Below, one piece after another: positions 23,216-32,330 of a stretch of 64,000 nt of DNA (positions within the stretch are counted from its first letter, which is position 1; each line of letters begins with the position of its first letter). The position numbers and the translations under genes were made by a program. Origin of the DNA: Bacillus sp. OV322. GTDB lineage: Bacteria > Bacillota > Bacilli > Bacillales > DSM-1321. The notes beneath the pieces are model-generated. The model searched no databases, was not told where the DNA came from, and saw nothing but the letters and a program-made list of their open reading frames with translations. The stretch is from assembly GCF_900112495.1 (NCBI RefSeq), contig NZ_FOMA01000007.1, positions 124,001 through 188,000 of the forward strand, given 5' to 3'.

Positions 23216-23752
23216 ATGAGACAGAGTAATATGGCTTGCCCTAATGATGAAAAAATCGATAAGTTTCTGGCTTGTTCTGAAACTGGATATTTGGGATTGT
23301 TTGATGGGGTGTACCCTTATGTGGTTCCTATGAATTTTATCTGGCATAAAGGAGCTGCTTATTTTCACGGAGCAGATGAAGGCAAAAAAATAAAAATTAT
23401 GAAACATAATAACAGGGCCAGCCTGACGGTTTCAGAAAGCTTTGGAACCATTGCAGATCCCGTACCGGCAAGAACAGATACAGCCTATATGAGTGTAATG
23501 ATATTCGGTGAAATTATATTTTTGCAGGATTTAGAAGAAGCAACAGCAGTGATGCAGCACATGCTCAATAAATACGTTCCAGGATATTACGAAACCCCGC
23601 TTCAAAAAAGCCATGTAGATAAATATCGGTCGTCTCTTGGAAGCAAAACGGTCATTTATAAATTGCTGCCTCAGAGCATAACAGCAAAAGAGAATCCCAT
23701 GAATAAGGAAAAAAGCTTTTACCCAGGCAGAACTATCCATAGTGATAAATAA
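23216..23752 (+). CDS. Pyridoxamine 5'-phosphate oxidase-like flavoprotein
   Basis: A 178-aa split-barrel flavin-binding protein of the NimA/5-nitroimidazole-antibiotic-resistance-related group. Typical blocks are FLACSETGYLGLFDGVYPYV, PMNFIWHKGAAYFHGADEGK and ASLTVSESFG. Usually these are small FMN or F420-type oxidoreductases or flavin binders; the substrate is not known. The ATG at 23216 has AGGAGG 7 bp before it; an earlier ATG in frame lacks one. A strong terminator follows. Confidence 0.88.
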   Translation: MRQSNMACPNDEKIDKFLACSETGYLGLFDGVYPYVVPMNFIWHKGAAYFHGADEGKKIKIMKHNNRASLTVSESFGTIADPVPARTDTAYMSVMIFGEIIFLQDLEEATAVMQHMLNKYVPGYYETPLQKSHVDKYRSSLGSKTVIYKLLPQSITAKENPMNKEKSFYPGRTIHSDK

Positions 23753-23753
23753 G

Positions 23754-23794
23754 ACAAAGGGGAACGGAGTGTGAATATTCCGTTCCCCCTTTGT
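23754..23794 (+). terminator. Terminator after the flavoprotein gene
   Basis: ACAAAGGGGAACGGA pairs with TCCGTTCCCCCTTTGT (one bulge) and ends in TTTT on the far side. Confidence 0.85.
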
Positions 23795-23913
23795 GATTTT
23801 CAGCCAATTTGAACAAAGATAAATTTCCATTATTATTATATGGTTTTATTTACCAATTTATGCTTTAATGAGGAAAAAGAAAATCCTATGATAACAGGAG
23901 TGGTATATTTTAC

Positions 23914-24258
23914 ATGAAGCGATTTATGTCATTACTCTTAGTTTTTATCGTTTTATTAGGAATAGGTATCTATTATTATGTCAATTTAGATAAAAACTAT
24001 CACTTAGAAAAAGGCTATTATAATTTTCCAATACCAGATGATGCAAAGTTAGAAAGCGAAAACAAAAAAGCGAAAAATTATGAATGGGACCCAGCCACAG
24101 GTACAGAGGTACCCTTAGGTTATCGTTTAATGATTAAGAAGAGTGGCTGGAAACAGATAGATATTGAAGGTGCAAATATGATATATCAAAAAAATGGTAA
24201 CATTATAAATCTTAACTTTGATACGGATTATATAGAAATAACAAAAGAATCAAGGTGA
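23914..24258 (+). CDS. Membrane-anchored hypothetical protein
   Basis: A 114-aa protein with a basic N-terminus and one helix (LLLVFIVLLGIGIYYYV), then an extracellular-type polar domain containing YNFPIPDDAKLESENKKAKN and GYRLMIKKSGWKQIDIEGAN. It probably has a single N-terminal anchor, with no signal-peptidase or lipobox site. No family recognised. A GGAG site lies upstream of the ATG at 23914. AT-rich compared with neighbours. Confidence 0.7.
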   Translation: MKRFMSLLLVFIVLLGIGIYYYVNLDKNYHLEKGYYNFPIPDDAKLESENKKAKNYEWDPATGTEVPLGYRLMIKKSGWKQIDIEGANMIYQKNGNIINLNFDTDYIEITKESR

Positions 24259-24410
24259 ATGTATTAAATATATAGGTTCTAAGCAAAATAATGATTTTAT
24301 CATGAATGTAACTTTATCAGTATAAACAGATCCATATCGGGCGATTGATATCTGGATACATATCTTTCACCAAAACATACATAAAAGAGAAATCAATCGC
24401 CGTCTCTAAT

Positions 24411-24497
24411 TTATGAACTAATAGTCCACTTGCACCTGTTGACTAAAAAAAATATTTCAATTTGTTCTCGCTGAATAGAATGGTGTTTAAAAAGCAT
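24411..24497 (-). CDS. Very small ORF related to 5284-5400
   Basis: Twenty-eight codons: MLFKHHSIQREQIEIFFLVN, then RCKWTISS. A GAGGTGATGATC leader places a binding site 6-7 bp before the ATG. It shares HSIxREQ and the following Phe and Arg spacing with the 38-aa ORF at 5284, and the DNA there also matches (CATTCTATTnnGCGnGAnCAA). It may be a shortened or decaying paralogue. An inverted repeat GGCGATTGAT / ATCAATCGCC lies just beyond (24340-24401). Confidence 0.4.
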   Translation of the reverse strand: MLFKHHSIQREQIEIFFLVNRCKWTISS

Positions 24498-24534
24498 GAT
24501 CATCACCTCAAGACTGGAATACCACTATTTTAAA

Positions 24535-24764
24535 GGCTCTTTTCTTAAAGATTGTTGTTTTTTTAATTTGTTATGTGAGGCGTTCCCATTGTCAAGCCAG
24601 GTTGATTGGAGCGTAAGGTGCGAGACTCCTGCGGGATGAGCAGAACAGGTGAGACCCCACAGGCGCAGCCGAGGAGGCTCACCGCCTGCCCCGCGGAAAG
24701 CGAGCATCCTGGAGCAGAAATCAACCCCCTTGTTCCAAAAGCAACAAAGTTTACGAAAACAACC
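24535..24764 (-). mobile_element. MITE-like element, copy C
   Basis: Full-length copy in the opposite orientation: begins GGCTCTTTTCTTAAAG, continues TTATGTGAGGCGTTCCCATT, GGTTGATTGGAGCGTAAGG, the GC-rich centre, and ends ACAAAGTTTACGAAAACAACC. The last terminal bases have mutated (AACC for AGCC) and no target duplication is visible. Confidence 0.88.
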
Positions 24765-24776
24765 CAAAACAAAGAA

Positions 24777-24816
24777 GACTGCAGACAAACCCGTCTTTTC
24801 GGATTTGTCTGCAGTC
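24777..24816 (-). terminator. Terminator of yfmL
   Basis: GACTGCAGACAAA and TTTGTCTGCAGTC form a 13-bp stem; the minus-strand transcript continues TTCTTTGTTTTGG. Confidence 0.75.
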
Positions 24817-24852
24817 TCAGGACAGCATCACAGTGCTGTCTTTCTCCTTCAC

Positions 24853-25989
24853 TTACTGTTCATCTACTAATTTACCGCCATAAAAGGTTTTCTTTGAAAG
24901 TGTCAGTTCCAGTTCACGGGCTATTTTTTTTAGTTCCCGCTCTTCTCTTTCCGTAACCAGGGAGATGACTGTGCCGTCTGCCCCAGCCCTGCCTGTTCTG
25001 CCAGAACGGTGTGTGTATTGATCTGCATCCTTCGCCAAATCAGCATGGATAACAGTGTTAAGTCCTTTGATATCCAGTCCTCTTGCCGCTACATCTGTGG
25101 CGAGAAGCAGCGGGGACTTTCCAGAGCGAAGATTCCTCAGCGCTTTCTCACGCTCCATTTTGCTGGATTCACCATGAAGAACCTCAAGCTTAATTCCTTT
25201 ATAATCAAGTTTTTCCTTAAGTACGGTTAATTCTGCTATATCGTTTAAAAATGCAAGACCTTTTAGATTTTCGAGACGGGTAATTTTTTCAATCATTTTA
25301 AATTTGTCCCGTCTGTCTCCAACCAGATACATATGATCTACCTTTGATTCCATTCTTTCACTTTTATCAATTCTCACAATTTCAGGCTCATTTAAAAGCT
25401 CTCCTGCCAGCTGTTCTGCCTGACCGGTTAATGTGGCAGAAAAAATAAGTACCTGGCGATCCTTCATTGTAGACTTAACAATATTCCGGATGGTTGCTAT
25501 ATGTTCTGAAACAATAAGCTGATCTCCCTCATCCAGGACAATCGTCTTCACTTCATGCATTTTGATTTTCTTTTGAGCAATAAGCTCATATATGCGCCCG
25601 GGAGTCCCTACTATAACCTGGGGATGCTTTTTCAGTTTTTCAAGCTGTCTTTTTGGGTTGGCTCCTCCAATAAAAGCAGCTCCTGTAATTTCGCTTCCTT
25701 CTGACCAGATGCGCACCTCCTCGGCAATCTGCATGACCAATTCTCTTGAAGACGCAAGAATGACAGCTTGAGGCGCTTTTTTCTCTGCATTCATCTTATT
25801 TAACAGGGGCAGCAGATATGCAAGCGTCTTTCCAGTGCCTGTCGGAGATTCTGCGATAAGATCTTTCCCTTCAGCGATTAAGGGAATGGCTTTTGTCTGG
25901 ATGGGTGTCGCCTGCCGGAATTCCGATTTCTCCCACGCTTTTATAATAAAAGGCTTCATATCTAAAGTTAGTGGCTGTGTGTCTGTCAT
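24853..25989 (-). CDS. yfmL: DEAD-box RNA helicase YfmL
   Basis: A compact 378-aa helicase, matching the length of B. subtilis YfmL, a ribosome-assembly/cold-growth helicase. Visible motifs: Q-motif FRQATPIQTKAI, Walker A SPTGTGKT, SSRELVMQIAEEVRIW, GTPGR, motif II VLDEGDQLI, SAT, and HRSGRTGRAG. Motif II reads D-E-G-D, not D-E-A-D, a tolerated variant (YfmL itself deviates at this position). There is no C-terminal RNA-binding extension. Monocistronic, with a terminator behind; 76 bp from the upstream histidine kinase stop. Confidence 0.93.
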   Translation of the reverse strand: MTDTQPLTLDMKPFIIKAWEKSEFRQATPIQTKAIPLIAEGKDLIAESPTGTGKTLAYLLPLLNKMNAEKKAPQAVILASSRELVMQIAEEVRIWSEGSEITGAAFIGGANPKRQLEKLKKHPQVIVGTPGRIYELIAQKKIKMHEVKTIVLDEGDQLIVSEHIATIRNIVKSTMKDRQVLIFSATLTGQAEQLAGELLNEPEIVRIDKSERMESKVDHMYLVGDRRDKFKMIEKITRLENLKGLAFLNDIAELTVLKEKLDYKGIKLEVLHGESSKMEREKALRNLRSGKSPLLLATDVAARGLDIKGLNTVIHADLAKDADQYTHRSGRTGRAGADGTVISLVTEREERELKKIARELELTLSKKTFYGGKLVDEQ

Positions 25990-26065
25990 ATTGTTCTCCT
26001 TTAATCATTATTGCTGGTTTAGAGTTCTGTTTTTTCTATATTACCTTCTTCCATAGTATCACTAT

Positions 26066-27340
26066 TTATGGGGAGACCGCCAATGGAATCCTGATTGTGA
26101 CGGTTGTTCCCTCATTTTTTTTGCTTTGGAACAGTATTTTTCCCTTATGGCGTTCGATAATCTTTTTGCAGACGGCAAGGCCAATCCCTGTTCCCTTTTC
26201 TTTAGTAGAATAAAAAGGCTCGCCAATCCGGTTCAGGCGCTCTGGCTCCATCCCGATTCCATTATCCTGGACAGTCACAATAACTTCATCATAATCAGTA
26301 GTAAGGGTAATGCTGATTTCACCGTTATGTTCCAATGCCTCTATTCCATTTTTAATAATGTTAATCAGCACCTGTTTCAGCTGGATATTGTCTGCCATCA
26401 CGAGGGCTGGAACAACTGATTTCTCCTTGTAAAACAATTCGATATTATCCAGATTGGCCTGTGCCTTCATTAGCATAATCACCTGGTCGATGATTTGATT
26501 CATATCCTGAACAGCAAATGTCACATCCTGCTTTTTCCCAAGAATGAGCATTTCACTCGAAATAATATTGATCCGGTCAATTTCTGTGAGCATGATTTCC
26601 AAATGAGCTTCATTTACTTCTTTTGTCATACCCATAATCTGTACAAACCCTTTTAATGAGGTCAGAGGATTCCTGATTTCATGGGCTACTGAAGCAGCAA
26701 GGTGGCCAATGACCGATAATTTTTCGGATGCAATCATCAATTCTTCTTCACGCCGCATAATCGTGATATCCCGGGCAATTACAACAATGCCAGTAATCTG
26801 GTCATTCACGCTGCTGGGCAAAAACGTGCATCTTAATATCGCTTTTTCGCCATCTAATTTATGTAAGACGGTTTCAAATAAGGATGCTTCCCCTTGAAGC
26901 GCGCGATAATAATATTTTTTTACTTTTTCATATCCACCTGCCATCATCCTTAAGAAAGATTGGTTTACTTTTAAGAAGTCTGCCGTACATCCCAGTATTT
27001 CTTCTCCAGCCGGGTTGATCGAAGTGATTCTTCCTTCTAAATCCAATTCAAGAACCGCGTCAGGATTATGGATGAAGATGGACTGATATTGCTGATTTTT
27101 CTTTTGGAGTTCGTTTTTAGAAGCCACAAGCTTCGATGTTCCGTTATGGATAACGGTATACAGGAAAATACCGGTCAGAATGATAAACAGCCATCCCTTA
27201 TAACGCTGAAAAAAAGCATATAGATTAAGGTTTTTTTGGGCAAGTGCCATGGATAGCGAATCCGATCCTATAATCCAGATAACGCCAAGTATGATATAGA
27301 TAATAGATATTTTCAGGGCAATTTTACGAGAATGGCTCAT
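26066..27340 (-). CDS. PAS-containing sensor histidine kinase
   Basis: A 424-aa membrane kinase with two N-terminal helices (about 10-30 and 48-66), a PAS domain (FIHNPDAVLELDLEGRITSI, about 85-200), a phospho-acceptor block VAHEIRNPLTSLKG, and an ATPase domain with N-box VLINIIKNGIEAL, G1 DNGIGM and G2 GTGIGLAV. The layout and HEIRNPLTSLKGF motif resemble KinA/B/E-type sporulation kinases of Bacillus. No response regulator lies next to it, which is also typical for that group. Assignment to sporulation is inference. Confidence 0.88.
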   Translation of the reverse strand: MSHSRKIALKISIIYIILGVIWIIGSDSLSMALAQKNLNLYAFFQRYKGWLFIILTGIFLYTVIHNGTSKLVASKNELQKKNQQYQSIFIHNPDAVLELDLEGRITSINPAGEEILGCTADFLKVNQSFLRMMAGGYEKVKKYYYRALQGEASLFETVLHKLDGEKAILRCTFLPSSVNDQITGIVVIARDITIMRREEELMIASEKLSVIGHLAASVAHEIRNPLTSLKGFVQIMGMTKEVNEAHLEIMLTEIDRINIISSEMLILGKKQDVTFAVQDMNQIIDQVIMLMKAQANLDNIELFYKEKSVVPALVMADNIQLKQVLINIIKNGIEALEHNGEISITLTTDYDEVIVTVQDNGIGMEPERLNRIGEPFYSTKEKGTGIGLAVCKKIIERHKGKILFQSKKNEGTTVTIRIPLAVSP

Positions 27341-27448
27341 ATTGTTTCCTCTTATGCTTGAATTCTTTATACGTTAATCAGTATTCCATGAAAAGACTGC
27401 TTATATAAGCATTTGGAATTTTTAGTGAAGAAACAGGTCCCTTTTAGG

Positions 27449-28921
27449 TCATTGCTTAAGTATTTTCACGGCTGCATCGAATTCTTTTTCGATTTCCCGT
27501 GACGGTTTTTGTGTCAGCAGGCTAAAAATCAGGATTGCCAAGGTTCCTGCAGCAAAGCCAGGGATGATTTCATAAACATTTTGATAAATGCCAAGCTTTT
27601 CCCATAAAATTACCGTAGCCGCTCCAGCGATCATGCCAGCAAGCGCCCCTGTTCCCGTCATCCTCTTCCAATACAAACTCAATAAGACAACAGGACCAAA
27701 AGCTGCACCAAACCCCGCCCAGGCATATCCTACAAGTTCTAAAATCGTTTTGCTGGGATTCAGGGCCAGATATAAGGCAATTGCCGAAATAATCAGTACC
27801 GAAATTCTGCCCGCAAGCACTAACTCCCGGTCTGAAGCAGAACGCCTGATGAATGCTTTATAGAAATCATCTGTAAGTGCACTTGATGTGACTAAAAGCT
27901 GCGAAGCAATGGTGCTCATTACAGCAGCAAGAATGGCTGCCAAAAGGAAACCGGCAATGAGCGAAGGGAATAACTGCTTAGAAAGGAGAATGAAAACACT
28001 CTCAGCCTCCTTTATTCCCAAAGGGGAGTGATGAATGCTGAAATATGCAATACCAACCAAGCCTGTAAACATAGCGCCTGCTATTGAAAATATCATCCAG
28101 CCCATCCCGATCCTTCTTGCGCTTTTAATCTCCTTTACTGAAGATATCGCCATAAAGCGGACAATGATGTGCGGCTGTCCAAAATAGCCAAGTCCCCACG
28201 CAAGAAGAGAGATTATGCCGATTGGGGTCGTTCCTTTAAAAGCTTCCAAAAGCTTTGGATTGACAGTATGGATTTCGTCAAAAGTCCTGTCAATGCCCCC
28301 AATATTCAGGATTGTGACAATCGGCACTAAGATGAGTGCAATAAACATAATAGTTCCCTGAACAAAATCCGTCCAGCTTACAGCGAGAAAGCCTCCAAAT
28401 AAAGTATAAAGAATCACGATGCTTGCTGTAAGCCATACCCCCAGCGTATAGTCCATATGAAAAGCAGTAGTGAACAGCTTTCCTCCCGAAACCATGCCTG
28501 ATGATGTGTAGAATGTAAAAAATATTAAAATGACAAGTGCGGATGTTATCTTTAAAATACTTGAAGCATCTTTAAAACGATTGTGAAAAAAATCCGGGAT
28601 AGTCAGTGAATTATTAGCAGCTTCAGTAAATATCCTGAGACGCGGTGCAATAAACAGCCAGTTGAGATAAGCTCCTGCCGTCAAACCGACTACTATCCAG
28701 CCGCTGCTTAGGCCGGCAGCATACATGGAACCCGGAAGTCCCATTAAAAGCCAGCCGCTCATATCCGAGGCTCCCGCGCTCATAGCCGTTACAGCCGGAC
28801 CCAAATTCCGCCCTCCAAGCATGTAATCCGATAAGCTAGACGTCCTGAGGTATGCAATATAGCCAATCAAAAGCATCCCTGCCATATAAATCCCAATAGA
28901 AATAATCATTCCATAGTCCAA
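27449..28921 (-). CDS. putP: Sodium/proline symporter
   Basis: Na+/solute symporter of 490 aa with about 13 helices. Hallmarks: YMLGGRNLGPAVTAMSAGAS, SDMSGWLLMGLPG, LFGGFLAVSWTDFVQG and GWAGFG-like AWAGFGAAFGPVVLLSLYWK. It imports L-proline for nutrition or osmoprotection. An in-frame GTG at 28930 overlaps the binding site AAGGGGTG; the TTG at 28921, 6 bp behind it, matches the homologous N-terminus (DYGMIISIGIYMAGMLLIG) better. Confidence 0.92.
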   Translation of the reverse strand: MDYGMIISIGIYMAGMLLIGYIAYLRTSSLSDYMLGGRNLGPAVTAMSAGASDMSGWLLMGLPGSMYAAGLSSGWIVVGLTAGAYLNWLFIAPRLRIFTEAANNSLTIPDFFHNRFKDASSILKITSALVILIFFTFYTSSGMVSGGKLFTTAFHMDYTLGVWLTASIVILYTLFGGFLAVSWTDFVQGTIMFIALILVPIVTILNIGGIDRTFDEIHTVNPKLLEAFKGTTPIGIISLLAWGLGYFGQPHIIVRFMAISSVKEIKSARRIGMGWMIFSIAGAMFTGLVGIAYFSIHHSPLGIKEAESVFILLSKQLFPSLIAGFLLAAILAAVMSTIASQLLVTSSALTDDFYKAFIRRSASDRELVLAGRISVLIISAIALYLALNPSKTILELVGYAWAGFGAAFGPVVLLSLYWKRMTGTGALAGMIAGAATVILWEKLGIYQNVYEIIPGFAAGTLAILIFSLLTQKPSREIEKEFDAAVKILKQ

Positions 28922-29111
28922 CGCTTTCACCCCTTATATTTCGTAATCATTATTAAAATAAATAATAGCCTATATTAACAGATAATATAAACCCGGGATC
29001 ATGCGGTTTACCTTGTTTTGGCACAAAAACCTTCTTTATACCCATACTTCTCCACTATTTTTCAAGCATCGATATTGATGGAATGGTATAATTCCACTAT
29101 CATAAAAAAAA

Positions 29112-29337
29112 GGCTGTTTTCGTAAACTTCGTTGCTATGGAATAAGGGGTTGATTTCCGCTCCAGGATGCTCGCTTTCCGCGGGGCGGGCGTTGAGCCTC
29201 CTCGGCTTTGCCTGCGGGGTCTAACCTTCCCGCTAATCTAAGCAGGAGTCTCGCACCTTACGCTCCAATCAACCTGACTTAATAATGAGATTGCCTCATA
29301 GAACTCATTAAAAATAACAATATTTAAGAAAAGAGCC
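29112..29337 (+). mobile_element. MITE-like element, copy D (full length, with target duplication)
   Basis: Runs from GGCTGTTTTCGTAAACTTCG to TATTTAAGAAAAGAGCC, 226 bp. Flanked on both sides by T followed by eight A (29103-29111 and 29338-29346), a 9-bp direct repeat. It carries the full GC-rich core and the nested dyads GGTTGATT / AATCAACC. It lies between putP and the molybdopterin oxidoreductase gene; the surrounding 28922-29496 holds nothing else I can identify. Confidence 0.88.
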
Positions 29338-29496
29338 TAAAAAAAAGCTCAATCAAATCTCCTTTGTAAAAGGACTTGGTTATTTCCGCCTGTGGATGAA
29401 TGGAATGGATTAGTTTGACTCTAACTTGCACAGATTTAGGAAATAACTTAAGAGCAAATAGACGAAATATTCTATCAACATATAAGGAGCCGAAAA

Positions 29497-31548
29497 ATGA
29501 ATTCATATATTAATCAAAGAGATGGGATTTTTCCTTCCGTCTGTTCACTGGATTGTCCAGATCAGTGCGGTCTTCTTATCCATAAAAGGGAAGGGAAAAT
29601 AATTAAAGTAGAAGGAGATCCAAAACACCCGGTCACAAAAGGAAATATTTGCAATAAAGTGCGGCATATGGCGTCACGTCTATATGATCCTAAAAGGCTT
29701 GAGTATCCAATGAAAAGGACAGGCGCCAAGGGAGAAGGGAAATTTGAACGCATCAGCTGGGAAGAAGCGATTGCAAGCATCACCTCACATTGGAAAACGC
29801 TGATCTCCGAACATGGCCCGGAAAGCATCCTGCCTTATAGCTTTTACGGAAACATGGGCAATTTAACAGCCGAGGGCATGGACCGCAGATTTTTCAACCG
29901 TTTAGGAGCAAGCAGGCTTCTCCGCTCTATTTGCAACTCTGCGGGATCGGCTGGCTATACGTATACAATGGGGGGATCTTTTGGCATCGACCCTGAAGAC
30001 ACAATACACTCCAAATTAATTATTATGTGGGGAATCAATGCAGTCAGCACAAATATGCACCAGGTTGCACTGGCGCAGCAGGCGAGAAAAAATGGAGCAA
30101 AAATCATTGTCATTGATGTGCACAAAAATCAGACAGGAAAGTTTGCAGATTGGTTCATTCCCATTCACCCAGGTACAGATACCGCTCTCGCACTTGGTAT
30201 CATGCATCTATTATTCTCTGAAAATATGGCGGATATTGAGTTTCTGAAGCAGTATACAACCGGCTGGGAAGAGCTTAGCCAGCATGTTTCTCAATATGAT
30301 CCCCAAACTGTTTCAGCCATCACTGGCATACCTGAAGATGACATATACAAGCTGGCAAGAATGTATGGAGAAACTTCCCCTTCCTTCATAAGGATAGGAA
30401 ACGGTTTGCAGCATCATGATAATGGCGGGATGTGCATAAGGACGATTGCCTGCCTCCCTGCCATCACAGGACAATGGAGTATCAAGGGCGGCGGCGCCAT
30501 CAAAGGAAATTCAGGATATCTGGCATTCAATACTGCTGCGCTGCAGCGTCCGGATTTACTGAAGGATAAACAAACCAGGACGATTAACATGAACGAGCTG
30601 GGAAAAGCCCTGCTGAATCTTGAGGAACCCGTACGGTCCCTTTTCGTATACAGTTCAAATCCTGCAATAGTAGCTCCAAATGCCAATAAAGTCAGAAAGG
30701 GCTTGATGCGGGAGGATTTATTTACTGTTGTGCATGACCTGTTTTTAACGGAAACTGCCCGGTATGCCGATATCATCCTTCCGGCATCGTCATCCTTCGA
30801 AAACACTGACTTTTTCACTTCCTATTGGCATCATTACATGCAAATTCAAAAGCCGGTAATTGAAGCTTTTGGTGAATCAAAATCAAACACAGAGGTCTTT
30901 CGTCTGCTGGCACATGGAATGGGATTTGAGGAACAGGCGTTTAAGGATAGTGACGAAGAAATGATCCGTCAGGCGCTGGATTTCCGCCAGAACCCTTACC
31001 TCGAGGGAATCACCTTTGAATCACTTGTGGAAAATGAGTTCTTGAAAGCGAAAGTCAGTCCGCTGTTCCCAGGTGAATTGCCTACACCGAGCGGGAAAAT
31101 TGAGTTATTCTCCAAAGTGATGGAACGCGATGGACACCAGCCGCTTCCGGTCTATAAACCGCTGAAAGAGGATGGGGATTTGCCGTTTCTTTTTGTTCCG
31201 GCACCCAACCATAATTATTTGAATTCGACCTTTTCCAATAATGAAAAGCATGTATCTCTGGAAAAATTCCCTAGACTCCACATACACACTGAAGATGCTT
31301 TGAAGCTGGGCATCCAGGGCGGTGATGATATCAGGATCTGGAATCACCGCGGAGAATGCGTCTTAAAGGCAGCCATAGGAGAGTATGTACTGCCAGGAGT
31401 ATTAGTGAGCCAGGGACTATTTGCAGATGACAGCGGAGCCCAGCAGCTCGTAAACTCACTGACCCCGGACAGGATTGCAGATATGGGAGGCGGCGCCGTT
31501 TTCTTCTCCGGCCGGGTGAACGCAGAAAAAGCAGGAGCCTTCAAATAA
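29497..31548 (+). CDS. yoaE: Molybdopterin-dependent oxidoreductase (YoaE-like)
   Basis: A 683-aa DMSO-reductase family enzyme. The N-terminal [4Fe-4S] motif is VCSLDCPDQCGLLI with the fourth Cys in GNICNKV; then RRFFNRLGASRLLRSICNSA, the bis-MGD binding MWGINAVSTNMHQ, IVIDVHKNQTGKFADWFIPI and a C-terminal dinucleotide-binding domain (HIHTEDALKLGIQGGDDIRI). No twin-arginine signal, so it is cytoplasmic. Length and arrangement resemble B. subtilis YoaE, whose substrate is unknown. No electron-transfer subunit or Mo-cofactor gene lies adjacent. Start ATG with AAGGAG upstream. Confidence 0.88.
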   Translation: MNSYINQRDGIFPSVCSLDCPDQCGLLIHKREGKIIKVEGDPKHPVTKGNICNKVRHMASRLYDPKRLEYPMKRTGAKGEGKFERISWEEAIASITSHWKTLISEHGPESILPYSFYGNMGNLTAEGMDRRFFNRLGASRLLRSICNSAGSAGYTYTMGGSFGIDPEDTIHSKLIIMWGINAVSTNMHQVALAQQARKNGAKIIVIDVHKNQTGKFADWFIPIHPGTDTALALGIMHLLFSENMADIEFLKQYTTGWEELSQHVSQYDPQTVSAITGIPEDDIYKLARMYGETSPSFIRIGNGLQHHDNGGMCIRTIACLPAITGQWSIKGGGAIKGNSGYLAFNTAALQRPDLLKDKQTRTINMNELGKALLNLEEPVRSLFVYSSNPAIVAPNANKVRKGLMREDLFTVVHDLFLTETARYADIILPASSSFENTDFFTSYWHHYMQIQKPVIEAFGESKSNTEVFRLLAHGMGFEEQAFKDSDEEMIRQALDFRQNPYLEGITFESLVENEFLKAKVSPLFPGELPTPSGKIELFSKVMERDGHQPLPVYKPLKEDGDLPFLFVPAPNHNYLNSTFSNNEKHVSLEKFPRLHIHTEDALKLGIQGGDDIRIWNHRGECVLKAAIGEYVLPGVLVSQGLFADDSGAQQLVNSLTPDRIADMGGGAVFFSGRVNAEKAGAFK

Positions 31549-31586
31549 AAGGGAGCCCATCCCCTGACAGCTAGCGTGTGCACGAA

Positions 31587-31622
31587 AAGAAGGAGCTGCC
31601 TTATAAGGCAGCTCCTTCTTTT
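31587..31622. terminator. Bidirectional terminator
   Basis: AAGAAGGAGCTGCC and GGCAGCTCCTTCTT form a 14-bp perfect stem between the convergent oxidoreductase and stress-protein genes. Confidence 0.9.
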
Positions 31623-31628
31623 CAAATA

Positions 31629-32186
31629 TCAATATCTTTTGGCACCGGAATTGACATCATCAACGGTTTGGTCAAAGCCTGCACGCTGATCATTTCTGTC
31701 AGGATGTACAGGATCTGTATCATATTTTTCTGTTAAACCGGAATTACTTCTCTTAGCCTTAGGATCAACAAGTACAAGCAATTTACCTGATTTCACATCA
31801 GTTTCATAGCGGTCTGCTTCATCTTCAGGAATTCCCATTCCGATAAGAGCACCTGCCAATCCTCCAGTGCCTGCACCAACAGCCGCCCCAGTTAGCGTGG
31901 CAACGATTGGGCCTGCCGCAAGAATCGGGCCTATTCCGGGAATTGCCAAGGCACCAACCCCGGCCAATAACCCGGCAGCACCGCCCAGGATTCCGCCTGT
32001 CGCAGCTCCGGCCGCCATTCCTTCTTCTGTGTTAGTTCCTGTAGATTCATTGACCATATCCACGTCATCGCGGTCCTTAGCGATGACTGAAATATCGTCC
32101 CGGTCATATCCTTGCCGTTTCAAATCTTCTACCGCACGAATTGCATCTTCACCATTATCATATACGCCTACTACTCTTTTATCCAT
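31629..32186 (-). CDS. General stress protein with N-terminal GSP17M/YflT-like domain
   Basis: A 185-aa protein: an N-terminal YflT-type domain (RVVGVYDNGEDAIRAVEDLK, then GYDRDDISVIAKDRDDV), a long Gly/Ala-rich hydrophobic hairpin (about residues 55-110, glycine-zipper-like) and an acidic C-terminal tail (DPKAKRSNSGLTEKYDTDPV). Such proteins belong to the SigB general stress regulon in Bacillus. The second ATG (32186) has GAGGAG at 9 bp spacing and is preferred over the one two codons earlier. A SigB-type promoter is found upstream. Confidence 0.85.
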   Translation of the reverse strand: MDKRVVGVYDNGEDAIRAVEDLKRQGYDRDDISVIAKDRDDVDMVNESTGTNTEEGMAAGAATGGILGGAAGLLAGVGALAIPGIGPILAAGPIVATLTGAAVGAGTGGLAGALIGMGIPEDEADRYETDVKSGKLLVLVDPKAKRSNSGLTEKYDTDPVHPDRNDQRAGFDQTVDDVNSGAKRY

Positions 32187-32223
32187 TTTCATCAGCTCCT
32201 CTAAAAGTGTGTATGGTTATTAC

Positions 32224-32248
32224 ATACCCTTTTTAAGAAAAAACTAAC
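32224..32248 (-). promoter_or_regulatory. Candidate SigB promoter
   Basis: On the minus strand GTTAGT, 13 nt, GGGTAT. The -10 element is a perfect SigB GGGTAT; the -35 keeps the GTT of GTTTAA. It lies about 40 bp upstream of the stress protein start. Confidence 0.6.
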
Positions 32249-32330
32249 ATGGGATCCGAAAGGCATAATAGCGGAAGGATAACCTCGCTTTAAAAAACTG
32301 GCATTAATAAAGGGGAAATTTTCAATTCCT

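Noticed and set aside
24525-24956. ORFs on both strands through MITE copy C
   Set aside because: Produced by the low-stop, GC-rich repeat; no independent signals.
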